A stretch of DNA of 25,491 nucleotides from an uncultured Oscillospiraceae bacterium (GTDB taxonomy: Bacteria; Bacillota; Clostridia; Oscillospirales; Oscillospiraceae), in NCBI GenBank assembly GCA_910588105.1, contig CAJUQD010000036.1:1-25491 (forward strand). The letters run 5' to 3'. Below are positions 13,953-21,973 of this stretch, piece after piece. Positions within the stretch are counted from its first letter, which is position 1. Each line of letters begins with the position of its first letter. A program made the translations under genes and the position numbers. The notes below the pieces were generated by a model that saw only the letters and a list, made by a program, of their open reading frames with translations, made no database searches and had not been told where the DNA came from.

Positions 13953-15919
13953 AAATCAAAAAGCTCACCGCCACCTTCGGGGCGCTGGACGGCGCGGTGC
14001 TGGATCCGGGGCCGGGCCTCACCGTCATCACAGCCCCCAACGAGGGGGGAAAATCCACGTGGGCGGGCTTTTGGAAAGCCATGCTCTATGGCATCGACAC
14101 CCGGGAGCGGGACAAGTCCGGCTTCCTGGCGGACAAGACCCGCTACCTCCCCTGGTCGGGCGCGCCCATGGCGGGGGAGGCCCAGGTGGAGTGGGGGGGC
14201 CGGGAGGTTACCCTACGCCGCTTTCCCACCAGAACCAACCCCTTGGGCGGGTTTGAGGCCGTCTACACCGCCACCGGCGACCCGGTTCCCGGCCTCGCCG
14301 CCGCCAACGCGGGGGAGCGGCTCACCGGGGTGGGCAGGGAGGTTTACCTCCGCTCCGCCTTTGTGGGGCAGGGGGGGGCGGCCATCGGGGCCAGCCGTGA
14401 GCTGGAGGCCCGCATCGCCGCCCTGGCCACCTCCGGGGAGGAGGACGTGGCCTATTCCGCCGTGGAGCGCACGTTGAAGGATTGGCGCAACCGCCGCCGG
14501 GCCAACCGGGCCAACGGCCTGATCCCGGAGCTGGAGGAGGAGAGGGCCCGGCTGGACGGGGCCCTCCGGGAGATGGATGACGCCCGCCGCCGGAAGTCGG
14601 AGGGCGCGCGGGAGCTGGAGCGCCTGGAGGAGAGGCAAAAGGAACTCCAGGGCGATTTGGAGATCTGGGCGCGGATTGAGAAGCACCAGCTCAACCGCCG
14701 CTACGGCGAGGCGTATTTGGAGTGGGAGCGGGCCAAGGCGGCTGTTCCCGGGGGGAAGCCGCACCCGGTATTCAAAACCATGTCCGGGGAGGAGGCCTGG
14801 GCCTTCGCCCAGGGGAGGCAGAGGGAGCGGGAGGCGGCCATTGAAGAAAGCCGCCGCCGGGAACAGCGGCGGGCCGAAGCAGAAAAGCAGCGCCAACGCG
14901 GGCAGCTGGAGACGCTGATGGGCGGCTTTCTGGGTGCGGGAATGCTGCTAATGCTCGCCGCAAGTCTGCTGAACGGCAGTTGGCTGATCGCCCCATTCTG
15001 CGCGCTGGCGGTGCTGGCTTGGGTTATCTGCCTATTCCACGGGCGGAAGCTGGCACGCCGCGCCAGGGAGACGCTTTCTATCCCCACCATCCCCATCCCG
15101 GAGGATGAAAACTGGCTGGCCCAGGCGGCGGAGTATCGGGAGGAGCTGGCTAAGGCCCAACAGGCCCGTGCCGCCGAGGCTGCCGCCCGCCGCCGGATGG
15201 ACGATCTGGCCGCCCAGGGGGGGCAGTTGTTTGACACCCTGGAGCTGCTCCACGAGCCGTCCCAGCCTAAAGCCGCCACCGCCGCCCAACTGGCCGCGGT
15301 GGAACGGGAGCTGGCGTGGGTGCAAAAGGAACTGGCCCGCGTGGAGGGGGAACTGTCCCACATGGGGGCCCCGGAGGACGTGGAGGCCCGGCGGGGGGAA
15401 CTGGACGGGCAGTTGGCCCGCCGCCTGGAGGAGTACGACGCCCTTACCGCCGCCCTGGAGGCGCTGGGCGCGGCCAATGACCAGCTGCGCCAGCGGTTTT
15501 CCCCGGCGCTGAACGAGAAGGCCGGAGGGTTGTTCGCCGCCCTCACCGGGGGCCGGTGGGACAGGCTCACCCTGGCCCGGGATTTCTCTGCCCAGGCGGC
15601 GGGGGAAGGGACGGTGCTGCCCCACAGCGCCCTGGCCCTGTCCACCGGGACGGCGGAGCAGCTCTATCTGGCCGTCCGGCTGGCGGTGTGCCAGCTCACC
15701 GCGCCGGACGCCCCCATTTTGCTGGACGACGCGCTGGCCGCCTTTGACGACGGGCGGATGGCGCTGGCCCTGGCGCTGCTGAAGGAGCTGGGGGAGGAGC
15801 GGCAGATCCTGCTCTTTTCCTGCCACCGCAGGGAAGCGGAGTGGGCAAAGGCCCATGACGTGCCGGTAATTGAGAAGCTGTATGCGGCTGAGACGGCTGG
15901 TACAGCTTCTGGGATATAA
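13949..15919 (+). CDS. SbcC/Rad50-like AAA ATPase, YhaN type, with central membrane segment
   Basis: A 656-residue ATPase. The N-terminus has the Walker A motif APNEGGKST (residues 29-37). Charged coiled-coil regions run from about 190 to 320 and 375 to 530. Between them at about 321-364 are two hydrophobic segments, so the protein probably spans the membrane as YhaN does. The C-terminus has an ABC-like signature (LSTGTAEQLYLAV) and Walker B/D-loop (ILLDDALAAFDD), then a His switch (SCHRRE). It is shorter than Bacillus YhaN because its coiled coils are short. The gene overlaps the nuclease by 4 bp. Its stop codon is part of the terminator stem. Confidence 0.87.
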   Translation: MKIKKLTATFGALDGAVLDPGPGLTVITAPNEGGKSTWAGFWKAMLYGIDTRERDKSGFLADKTRYLPWSGAPMAGEAQVEWGGREVTLRRFPTRTNPLGGFEAVYTATGDPVPGLAAANAGERLTGVGREVYLRSAFVGQGGAAIGASRELEARIAALATSGEEDVAYSAVERTLKDWRNRRRANRANGLIPELEEERARLDGALREMDDARRRKSEGARELERLEERQKELQGDLEIWARIEKHQLNRRYGEAYLEWERAKAAVPGGKPHPVFKTMSGEEAWAFAQGRQREREAAIEESRRREQRRAEAEKQRQRGQLETLMGGFLGAGMLLMLAASLLNGSWLIAPFCALAVLAWVICLFHGRKLARRARETLSIPTIPIPEDENWLAQAAEYREELAKAQQARAAEAAARRRMDDLAAQGGQLFDTLELLHEPSQPKAATAAQLAAVERELAWVQKELARVEGELSHMGAPEDVEARRGELDGQLARRLEEYDALTAALEALGAANDQLRQRFSPALNEKAGGLFAALTGGRWDRLTLARDFSAQAAGEGTVLPHSALALSTGTAEQLYLAVRLAVCQLTAPDAPILLDDALAAFDDGRMALALALLKELGEERQILLFSCHRREAEWAKAHDVPVIEKLYAAETAGTASGI

Positions 15920-15961
15920 AACAGGCAGGGCCCACCGCAATGCGACGGGCCCTGCCTGTTT
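15919..15961. terminator. Bidirectional terminator between convergent operons
   Basis: A perfect 15-bp inverted repeat (AAACAGGCAGGGCCC with GGGCCCTGCCTGTTT) around a 13-base loop. It follows the rightward ATPase gene, and on the other strand it follows the leftward DUF896 gene. Confidence 0.93.
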
Positions 15962-15983
15962 CAACGCTGTTTTTGGACAGCCC

Positions 15984-16190
15984 CTATTTCTTTTTGGGCA
16001 GCCTGTGCCTGGCGCCGTCTGGCTCCACAATGTAGGTGTTCTCCAGGTGGCCCACCAGGCTGGCCTTCACGCTGGCGATATACTCCCGCCGCAGTGCGTC
16101 CCGCTCGGCCAGCTCCGCCGGGGTCAGTGTTTCCCCCGCCTTCACCCGGCGGGCAAATTGGTTGATGCGGTCGATTTTTTCCTGATCCAT
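15984..16190 (-). CDS. DUF896 family protein, YnzC-like
   Basis: A 68-residue protein of the DUF896/YnzC family, which folds as a small helical hairpin. Typical features are RINQFARRVKAGE, LTPAELAERDALRREYI and the end VEPDGARHRLPKKK. Function is unknown; in Bacillus subtilis ynzC is in a LexA-controlled operon with yneA. Here it overlaps the YlmH stop codon by one base, so it is translated from the same leftward mRNA. Confidence 0.9.
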   Translation of the reverse strand: MDQEKIDRINQFARRVKAGETLTPAELAERDALRREYIASVKASLVGHLENTYIVEPDGARHRLPKKK

Positions 16191-16984
16191 TACAGATACC
16201 TCTCAATTTCCACGATGATCCGGCCCTTCCGGGACTGCCCGCCCACGGTTTTCACCACGCACTTGCCCAGCCCCCGGCAGGTGAGCACATCCCCCTCCCC
16301 CACCGGCTTGTCCGGCTTGAGGCATTCCCGGTGGTTGAGGGACACCCGGCCCCCGGTGACGGCGTCCGCCGCCTTTCCCCTTGCCAGGGAAAAGCCGGAG
16401 GCCAGCACCGCGTCCAGCCGCAGGGCGGCCACCGTGTCGTGAATGAGCTTCACTTCGGCAGGGGCGGGGGACAGGCTGGACAGGGGGATTTCCTTCAGCT
16501 TCAATCTGTACCGCCCCGCCTGGCCGAACTGGGAGAGGATGATGGGGGCGGCGTCCCGCAGGCAGACGACCTGGGCGGCGGACTCCCCCACCAGAATGTC
16601 CCCCACCCGTTCCCGGGTCAGGCCGATGCCCATCAGCCCCCCCAACAGGTCCCGGTGGGTGAGATCCGCCCCGGTGGGCGGGTAGGCGCACTCAATGGCG
16701 GCAAGCTCGTCCGCTGCGTCCCAGTCCTCCGCCTCCTGCCAGTCGGGGAGGAACACGCATACAGTGCGCTCCGCCCCCTCATAGCCGCCGTGGAGCAGGC
16801 GCCGGGGATGGCCGCACGCCGCCAGCAGCGGCTCCAGAGCCGCCCGCTGGGCGGGGGAAAGGAACTGGGTGGCGCAGGGGATGGAGCGGTTCTGCGCCCG
16901 GTCCAGCTGGTCCAGGGCCCGGGCCAGGATGATTCGCTCCTCCGGGTCCTTGGAAAATTTGTTGAGCAGCTCGGTCTTATTCAT
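16190..16984 (-). CDS. YlmH-like S4-domain RNA-binding protein
   Basis: A 264-residue YlmH-family protein. Residues 1-90 form the N-terminal domain (SIPCATQFLSPAQRAALEPL). The central domain carries LTHRDLLGGLMGIGLTRERVGDI (about 119-141), and the C-terminal S4 domain begins near residue 191 (LRLDAVLASGFSLARGKAADAV, then GGRVSLNHRECLKPD). YlmH binds RNA and has been linked to ribosome-associated quality control and, in the dcw/ylm cluster, to cell division. Here it lies outside such a cluster, between a small membrane protein and DUF896. Confidence 0.9.
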   Translation of the reverse strand: MNKTELLNKFSKDPEERIILARALDQLDRAQNRSIPCATQFLSPAQRAALEPLLAACGHPRRLLHGGYEGAERTVCVFLPDWQEAEDWDAADELAAIECAYPPTGADLTHRDLLGGLMGIGLTRERVGDILVGESAAQVVCLRDAAPIILSQFGQAGRYRLKLKEIPLSSLSPAPAEVKLIHDTVAALRLDAVLASGFSLARGKAADAVTGGRVSLNHRECLKPDKPVGEGDVLTCRGLGKCVVKTVGGQSRKGRIIVEIERYL

Positions 16985-17009
16985 AGTATTCCTCTAAATC
17001 GGCAATTTT

Positions 17010-17240
17010 TTAATATGGTGTGGGCGCGGGACCGGAATTGCTGCCAAAGCCGATGATCAGCCACACCAGGAACAACAGGTACAAAACAGACAGGACAAGC
17101 AGTACAATCAGGACGGCCCTCCAGCCGCCGGACAGGGCATTCCGCCGGAGCACCAAAAGGCCGCCGCTCACCAAAAAGCACACAAGCCCGATAATTGCAG
17201 CCGCAGGCGCTACCAAAACGCTGGCCAAAGATGATATCAT
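17010..17240 (-). CDS. Small membrane protein, two transmembrane segments
   Basis: A 76-residue protein with hydrophobic helices at about residues 8-30 and 41-64, joined by a basic loop (LRRNALSGGWR), and a short tail ending GPAPTPY. AAAGGAG lies 8 bp before the ATG at 17240. An in-frame TTG at 17246 is possible, but the spacing favours ATG. I do not recognise a family. It is probably first in the leftward transcript that continues into ylmH 25 bp later. Confidence 0.65.
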   Translation of the reverse strand: MISSLASVLVAPAAAIIGLVCFLVSGGLLVLRRNALSGGWRAVLIVLLVLSVLYLLFLVWLIIGFGSNSGPAPTPY

Positions 17241-17314
17241 ACGCAAGGCTCCTTTCTTCCGGACGCCCCGATCCTCAGCGGGACGCCCAAGGCAAGGCCA
17301 GAGTGCTCAAGCAT

Positions 17315-17323
17315 ATTGTATCA
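17315..17323 (-). promoter_or_regulatory. Extended -10 promoter for the ylmH operon
   Basis: On the minus strand TGATACAAT matches an extended -10 (TG-n-TACAAT). No good -35 is present. The RNA would start near 17308, about 70 bases before the small membrane protein. Confidence 0.45.
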
Positions 17324-17367
17324 CAACCCAAGGGAGATGTATGGATTTTTTGTGAAGGATCGCCAGC

Positions 17368-17727
17368 TCAGTCCCACTCAATGTCATCACCGTGCTCCCG
17401 CACCAGGCGGCACGCCTCCTCCTCATTCTCCACCAGAGCGCGGATGAGCTCCACCACCTTCGCCGCCTTCGCCTCGTTTTCCGGCGTGAGGTGGTAATAG
17501 CCCGCATAGGAACCCGCCTCCGGGTCGTGCTCCAGCCCCTCCAGCAGGGCGGGCTCCCGCTGGGCCAGATACCAGTCCAGCAGAGCCGCCCAGTTATAGC
17601 CGTTCATGTAGGCCATCGCGTGGGCGGCGTTCATCTGCTCCCCCACGCGGAAGGGCTTTTCCGCCTCCACGTCGAAGGATATCCCCACGTTGTTCTTGTA
17701 TTGAAAGACCGACACATAATCATCCAT
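17368..17727 (-). CDS. Imm51-like immunity-type protein
   Basis: A 119-residue acidic soluble protein. The stretch YMNGYNWAALLDWYLAQ followed by LEHDPEAGSYAGYYHL resembles the core of Imm51 (Pfam PF15595), immunity proteins of polymorphic toxin systems, but this is a by-eye match. The frame opens at a GTG (17736), but GGAG is spaced for the ATG at 17727. It starts 15 bp after the ABC exporter stop, so it is almost certainly cotranscribed. No toxin gene is next to it. It could be a free-standing immunity protein or a related domain with another role. Confidence 0.6.
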   Translation of the reverse strand: MDDYVSVFQYKNNVGISFDVEAEKPFRVGEQMNAAHAMAYMNGYNWAALLDWYLAQREPALLEGLEHDPEAGSYAGYYHLTPENEAKAAKVVELIRALVENEEEACRLVREHGDDIEWD

Positions 17728-17742
17728 TGCAATCACTCCTTT

Positions 17743-19488
17743 TTATACGATCCGTTTTTGGGCGTTATATAATTGGGCGTACTCCCCACCCGCCGCCAAA
17801 AGCTCCTCGTGGGTGCCTTCCTCTAAAATGTGGTTTTCGTCCACCACGATGATTCGGTTGGCCGAGCGGATGGTGGACAGCCGGTGGGCGATGATAAGGG
17901 TGGTGCGGCCCTTTGCCAGCTCATCGAAGGCGGACTGGATGCGGGCCTCTGTCACCGAGTCCAGGGCGGAGGTGGCCTCGTCCAGAATCAAAATGGGCGG
18001 GTTTTTCAGGAAGATCCGGGCGATGGACACCCGCTGCTTCTGCCCGCCGGACAGCATTACCCCCCGCTCCCCCACATAGGTGTGAAAGCCCTCCGGCATG
18101 GACATGATATCATCGTAGATCTCCGCCCGGCGGGCGGCCTCAATGACCTCCGCCTCACCAGCGTCCGGCCTGCCGTAGCGGATATTGTCCAGAATCGTCC
18201 CCGCGAACAGGAACACGTCCTGCTGGACGATGCCGATGTTGTAGCGCAGGGAACGCTGGGTCACCTCCCGCACGTCCTGGCCGTCCACTAGGATGCGTCC
18301 CCCCGTCACGTCGTAGAACCGGGGGACAAGCTGGCACAGGGTGGACTTGCCGCCGCCGGAGGGGCCCACCACCGCCACCGTCTCCCCCTGGGGGATGTGG
18401 ATGGACACATGGTCCAGCACCGCCGGGCCGCCGTCATAGTGGAAGGATACGTCGTCCACCAGGATATCGCCCTTTGCCGCCTCCATCTCCCGGGCGTCCG
18501 GGGCGTCCTTCACGGCGGGCTCCACCCGCATCAGCTCCACAAAGCGCTTGAATCCCGCCATGCCGTTGAGAAACTGCTCCACAAAGGCGGCCAGCTTTCG
18601 CACAGGGGTGAGGAAGGTGGAGATGTACAGGGTGAAGGTGACCAGATCCACAAAGTCCATCTCCCCCCGCATGATGAAAAAGCCCCCCGCCGCCACGGTG
18701 AGCACGTTCATGGCGGGCAGGGCGAACTCAAGCCCCGCGTGGTAGGTGGCCATTGCCTTGTAATAGTCCCGCTTGGCCCCCTTGAACTGCTCATTGGCGG
18801 CCCGGAACTTCTCCTCCTCCTGCCCCTCGCTGGCGAAGGCCTTGGCGGTGCGCATCCCGGAGATGGCCGACTCCAGCTGACCGTTGATGCCCGCCATGGT
18901 CTGCTTCTGCCGCACGGAGGCCTTCATCATGCGCCGGCGCTGGATGATGGTGAAGCCCACAAAGATGGGCACCACGGCAAACACGATGAGGGCCAGCTTC
19001 CACTGGATGGCCACCATCATGCACAGCGCCCCGATGAGGGTGACGGCAGAGATGAACAGGTCCTCCGGGCCGTGGTGGGCAAGCTCGGTGATCTCGAACA
19101 GGTCGGTGGTGGCCCGGCTCATGAGCTGCCCCGTGCGGTTTTTGTCGTAGAAGGAGAAGGACAGGTCCTGCATATGGCTGAACAGGTCCCGGCGGATATC
19201 CGCCTCAATGCGCACCCCCATCATGTGGCCCCAGTAGGTGACGATGAAATACATCACCGAGCGCAGGGCGTAGGCCGCCAGCAAAATGCCCATGACGGTG
19301 AAAAAGGCGGCGTACAAGCTTTGGGGCAGCAGCTCATTGAGCGCCTGCCGGGAGGCCCAGGGAAAGGCCAGGTCCACCAGGGCGATGCCCAGGGCGCAGC
19401 ACATATCCAGAATAAACAGCTTCATATGGGGCTTATAATAGGACAGGAAGATGGGGACGTAGCCCCGCTGGAAGCGCTGGGAATGCAT
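17743..19488 (-). CDS. ABC exporter, fused membrane and ATPase domains
   Basis: A 581-residue half-transporter of the MdlB/BmrA type, working as a dimer. Six membrane helices occupy residues 20-310, with the coupling-helix segment QDLSFSFYDKNRTGQLMSR. The ATPase has Walker A GPSGGGKST (375-383), Q-loop VQQDVFLF, signature LSGGQ (479-483), Walker B ILILDE (499-504) and switch His in AHRLST. All catalytic residues are intact. No peptidase C39 domain is fused. It lies 54 bp after the S8 lipoprotein and 15 bp before the Imm51-like gene, which suggests peptide or lipid export, though the substrate cannot be read from the sequence. Confidence 0.93.
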   Translation of the reverse strand: MHSQRFQRGYVPIFLSYYKPHMKLFILDMCCALGIALVDLAFPWASRQALNELLPQSLYAAFFTVMGILLAAYALRSVMYFIVTYWGHMMGVRIEADIRRDLFSHMQDLSFSFYDKNRTGQLMSRATTDLFEITELAHHGPEDLFISAVTLIGALCMMVAIQWKLALIVFAVVPIFVGFTIIQRRRMMKASVRQKQTMAGINGQLESAISGMRTAKAFASEGQEEEKFRAANEQFKGAKRDYYKAMATYHAGLEFALPAMNVLTVAAGGFFIMRGEMDFVDLVTFTLYISTFLTPVRKLAAFVEQFLNGMAGFKRFVELMRVEPAVKDAPDAREMEAAKGDILVDDVSFHYDGGPAVLDHVSIHIPQGETVAVVGPSGGGKSTLCQLVPRFYDVTGGRILVDGQDVREVTQRSLRYNIGIVQQDVFLFAGTILDNIRYGRPDAGEAEVIEAARRAEIYDDIMSMPEGFHTYVGERGVMLSGGQKQRVSIARIFLKNPPILILDEATSALDSVTEARIQSAFDELAKGRTTLIIAHRLSTIRSANRIIVVDENHILEEGTHEELLAAGGEYAQLYNAQKRIV

Positions 19489-19542
19489 AGGCGTGATACT
19501 CCTTCGTCTCTTGTTTTGCTCTCGGCCATGGGGGCCGCGCCG

Positions 19543-20844
19543 TCAGCCGGCCAGCCGGGCGATGACGGCGGCGGGGTCGATTATTCTAAGGAACTCACCG
19601 GTGGACGCCCGGACAAGGTACGTCGTGCCCTTGGTCACCTTGATGAACTCGGAGGGGGTGATGTCCGGCTTGGCCTGGCAGCACAGGGCGTAAAAGCCCG
19701 CCATCCAGGGAACCGCCCAGCTCAGGCCGCCCTCGTAATCGATCTCATAGTTTTGCGGCCCGGTACGGGCGGCATAGGCCCTGGAGCCCATGGGGACGCA
19801 GATGATACCAGGCAGGGTATGGTCTGTGGTGGGGGCCAAAGGCATGGGCCCGTAGGAGGCCGGGTCGTCCGGGTCGTCGAAGTAGCTGCGGCTCAGCCCA
19901 AGCAAGTTGAACGGGTAAAACTTCTCGGTGCTGGTCGTCAGCACAAGGATGCCCTGTTCATCCGCCTGCCGGATGGCGTTTTGAAGCGCCTCATATCCCA
20001 AGTCGTTTTCCCTATAGCCCCTGGAGATAGAGATCACCCGGATTCTGTTCTCCTGGGGCAGATGCTCGTTCATCTCGCACACCCGGAGGATGCAGCCGGC
20101 CATAATAGACGCGTCAAACTGATATCCTTTATCGGAGTCATGGCCGAAGGTGGAGGCGATGTAGTACAGGTCGGCCTCGGGCGCCACCCCCACCGTCTTT
20201 CCCACCGCGATGCTGGCCACCGCGGGGCCGTGCATCTGGGCGCCATGATCCGCGCAGTGGATCAGCTCGTAGGACTTGAGGTTGTCCGCGTACTCCTCAT
20301 GCCCCGTGTACAGCCCCTGGTCGACGATGGCCACCCCCACCCCCTTGCCGGTGAGGCCCTGCCGGTGCAGGTCACGGACGGACAGGCCGGGGTTTTTGTT
20401 GAACTCCAGGATTTCCTCGGGGGAAAAGCCGTCCGGCAGGGGGTCGGGCCAGAGGGTGTCGGTGCTGAAGGACACCTCGTTCCAGTCCTCCACCACGCTG
20501 AGGTCCGCCTCCCGGGCGTCCATGGACCGCAGGTCATAGCCCCAAATATCCCCCTTGACCATGCCGGTAAACTCCCGCTCCCATATGGCCGCGTCCATCT
20601 CCACGGCCAGGTGCGCTTCCCCGTCGCCCAGGGCGTCCAGGTCGATGAGCTTTGTCACATAGTCCGCCTCGTGGGGGTCGTCGTGGCCGCTGTAGTCCAA
20701 GGGCTCCCTGGACGCGGGCGGCTCGCTTTCAACAGGAGCGCCGGTTGTGGCGGCAGGCGGCTCCTCCCCTGCGGGGGCGCAGCCGGGCAGCGCCGAAACC
20801 AGCAGGCTCAGGGCCAGCAATAAAGCGACGGCTTTTTTCTTCAT
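19543..20844 (-). CDS. S8 (subtilisin-like) serine protease lipoprotein
   Basis: A 433-residue predicted surface lipoprotein. The signal is KKK plus a hydrophobic core ending ALPGC, with Cys22 the lipid site, followed by a Pro/Glu-rich linker. The catalytic triad is Asp175 (VAIVDQG), His205 (MHGPAVASIAVG) and Ser375 (GLSWAVPWMAG). The usual oxyanion region AAGN reads LTTSTEKF (residues 302-309), lacking the Asn, so activity may be altered. There is no obvious long propeptide. A consensus promoter lies about 70 bp upstream and the ABC exporter follows after 54 bp. It may process an exported peptide, but no precursor gene is visible. Confidence 0.87.
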   Translation of the reverse strand: MKKKAVALLLALSLLVSALPGCAPAGEEPPAATTGAPVESEPPASREPLDYSGHDDPHEADYVTKLIDLDALGDGEAHLAVEMDAAIWEREFTGMVKGDIWGYDLRSMDAREADLSVVEDWNEVSFSTDTLWPDPLPDGFSPEEILEFNKNPGLSVRDLHRQGLTGKGVGVAIVDQGLYTGHEEYADNLKSYELIHCADHGAQMHGPAVASIAVGKTVGVAPEADLYYIASTFGHDSDKGYQFDASIMAGCILRVCEMNEHLPQENRIRVISISRGYRENDLGYEALQNAIRQADEQGILVLTTSTEKFYPFNLLGLSRSYFDDPDDPASYGPMPLAPTTDHTLPGIICVPMGSRAYAARTGPQNYEIDYEGGLSWAVPWMAGFYALCCQAKPDITPSEFIKVTKGTTYLVRASTGEFLRIIDPAAVIARLAG

Positions 20845-20916
20845 GGCGTCTCGCTCCTTTCTATCGCGCGTCGGACGGCATCTTTTGACAGTTTGGGCAA
20901 TAGTGCTTAAATAAAT

Positions 20917-20945
20917 AGTATATCGGAAAGATTCGGCCTTGTCAA
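20917..20945 (-). promoter_or_regulatory. Promoter of the S8/ABC/Imm51-like operon
   Basis: On the minus strand TTGACA (20945-20940), a 17-bp spacer and TATACT (20922-20917), a near-perfect sigma-A promoter. Its -35 overlaps that of the opposite promoter at 20939-20967. Confidence 0.85.
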
Positions 20946-20967
20946 TGCGGCCTAATGGGCTTATAAT
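20939..20967 (+). promoter_or_regulatory. Promoter of the AEC transporter operon
   Basis: TTGTCA (20939-20944), a 17-bp spacer and TATAAT (20962-20967). The -35 shares five bases with the leftward promoter, so polymerase can probably occupy only one of the two at a time. Confidence 0.75.
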
Positions 20968-21022
20968 ACGGTATTGCGCAGTTCAAAATGAATGGCAGGC
21001 CGCAGAGAGAGGAAGATATCCT

Positions 21023-21952
21023 ATGCTTGACGCGTTTCTGGTGGTGGGGGGCAGCGTGCTCACCCTGTTTTTGCTCATGTCGGTGGGCTTCGGCTTTGGC
21101 CGCGCGGGCCTTTTGACCGGGACGGCTCTGTCCCAGCTGTCCCGCATCCTGATGTATGTGGTGACGCCGTGCATCATGCTCACCTCCTTTGAGGTGGAGC
21201 GCACCGCCGAAAGCCAAAGCCAGCTGCTCTCCTCGCTGGCGGTGATGGCGGGGGTGTACGCGCTGTATATGCTGCTCTCCCAGCTGCTCTTCCCCCGGGA
21301 GGGGGAGGAACACCGGGGCATCCTCCGCTTTGCCGCAGTATACGGCAACACCGGCTTCATGGGCCTGCCCCTGATCCAGTCCGCCCTGGGGGACGGGGCC
21401 ATGATGGCCGCCGTGGTGGGGCTTGCCATCTTCAACACCGCCACCTGGACCCACGGACAGGCGCTCATCGGCGGGCGGGCCCGGCTGTCCCTGAAGCGGG
21501 TGGTGCTCAACCCCGGCGTGCTGGGCCTTGTGGGCGGGATGGCGCTGTTTTTCACCGGCTGGCGCCTGCCCGGCCCGGTGGACGACGCGGTGGGCTACCT
21601 CGGCAGCCTGAATACCCCCCTGGCCATGGTGGTCATCGGCGGCCAGATGGCCCAGGCCGACCTGCCCGCCGTCTTTTCTGTCAAAAAGCTCTACCTGGTG
21701 TCCGCCGTCAAGCTGCTGGGCATCCCGCTGCTGACCGGGCTGGCGCTGCTGCCCTTCCACATCGACCCCATGATCTACGTGGCGGCGGTGATCCTGGCCG
21801 GCTGTCCCACCGCCGGCGCCACCAGCCTCTTTGCCCAGAGCATGGGCAAGGACGCCGACCTGGCCGCCCGGCAGGTCACCCTGTCCACCCTGCTGTGCCT
21901 GGCCACCCTGCCCCTGGCGGCGGTGCTGGCCCAGATACTCGCGGGGGGCTGA
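21023..21952 (+). CDS. AEC (auxin efflux carrier) family transporter
   Basis: A 309-residue integral membrane protein with about ten helices. Family features are SRILMYVVTPCIMLTSFE in the first half, AAVYGNTGFMGLPL before the middle, the central LNTPLAMVVIGGQMA and the C-terminal GCPTAGATSLFAQ. AEC proteins carry organic anions such as malate; the substrate here is unknown. The start is ATG 21023 after GAGAGAGGAAG; the in-frame extension upstream covers the promoter and is rejected. The next gene begins 21 bp later, probably on the same mRNA. Confidence 0.92.
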   Translation: MLDAFLVVGGSVLTLFLLMSVGFGFGRAGLLTGTALSQLSRILMYVVTPCIMLTSFEVERTAESQSQLLSSLAVMAGVYALYMLLSQLLFPREGEEHRGILRFAAVYGNTGFMGLPLIQSALGDGAMMAAVVGLAIFNTATWTHGQALIGGRARLSLKRVVLNPGVLGLVGGMALFFTGWRLPGPVDDAVGYLGSLNTPLAMVVIGGQMAQADLPAVFSVKKLYLVSAVKLLGIPLLTGLALLPFHIDPMIYVAAVILAGCPTAGATSLFAQSMGKDADLAARQVTLSTLLCLATLPLAAVLAQILAGG

Positions 21953-21973
21953 ATACAAAAGGAGGAAACGGGT

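Noticed and set aside
15032..16030. A 332-codon minus-strand frame under the YhaN-like ATPase
   Set aside because: It crosses the perfect bidirectional terminator at 15919-15961 and is the shadow of the ATPase coding strand.
18397..20823. An 808-codon open frame on the plus strand
   Set aside because: It runs antisense across both the ABC exporter and the S8 protease, including the gap between them. Its product is rich in His, Gly, Val and Gln with no domain, and it follows from the lack of stop codons opposite GC-rich genes. Both minus-strand genes have full catalytic motifs.
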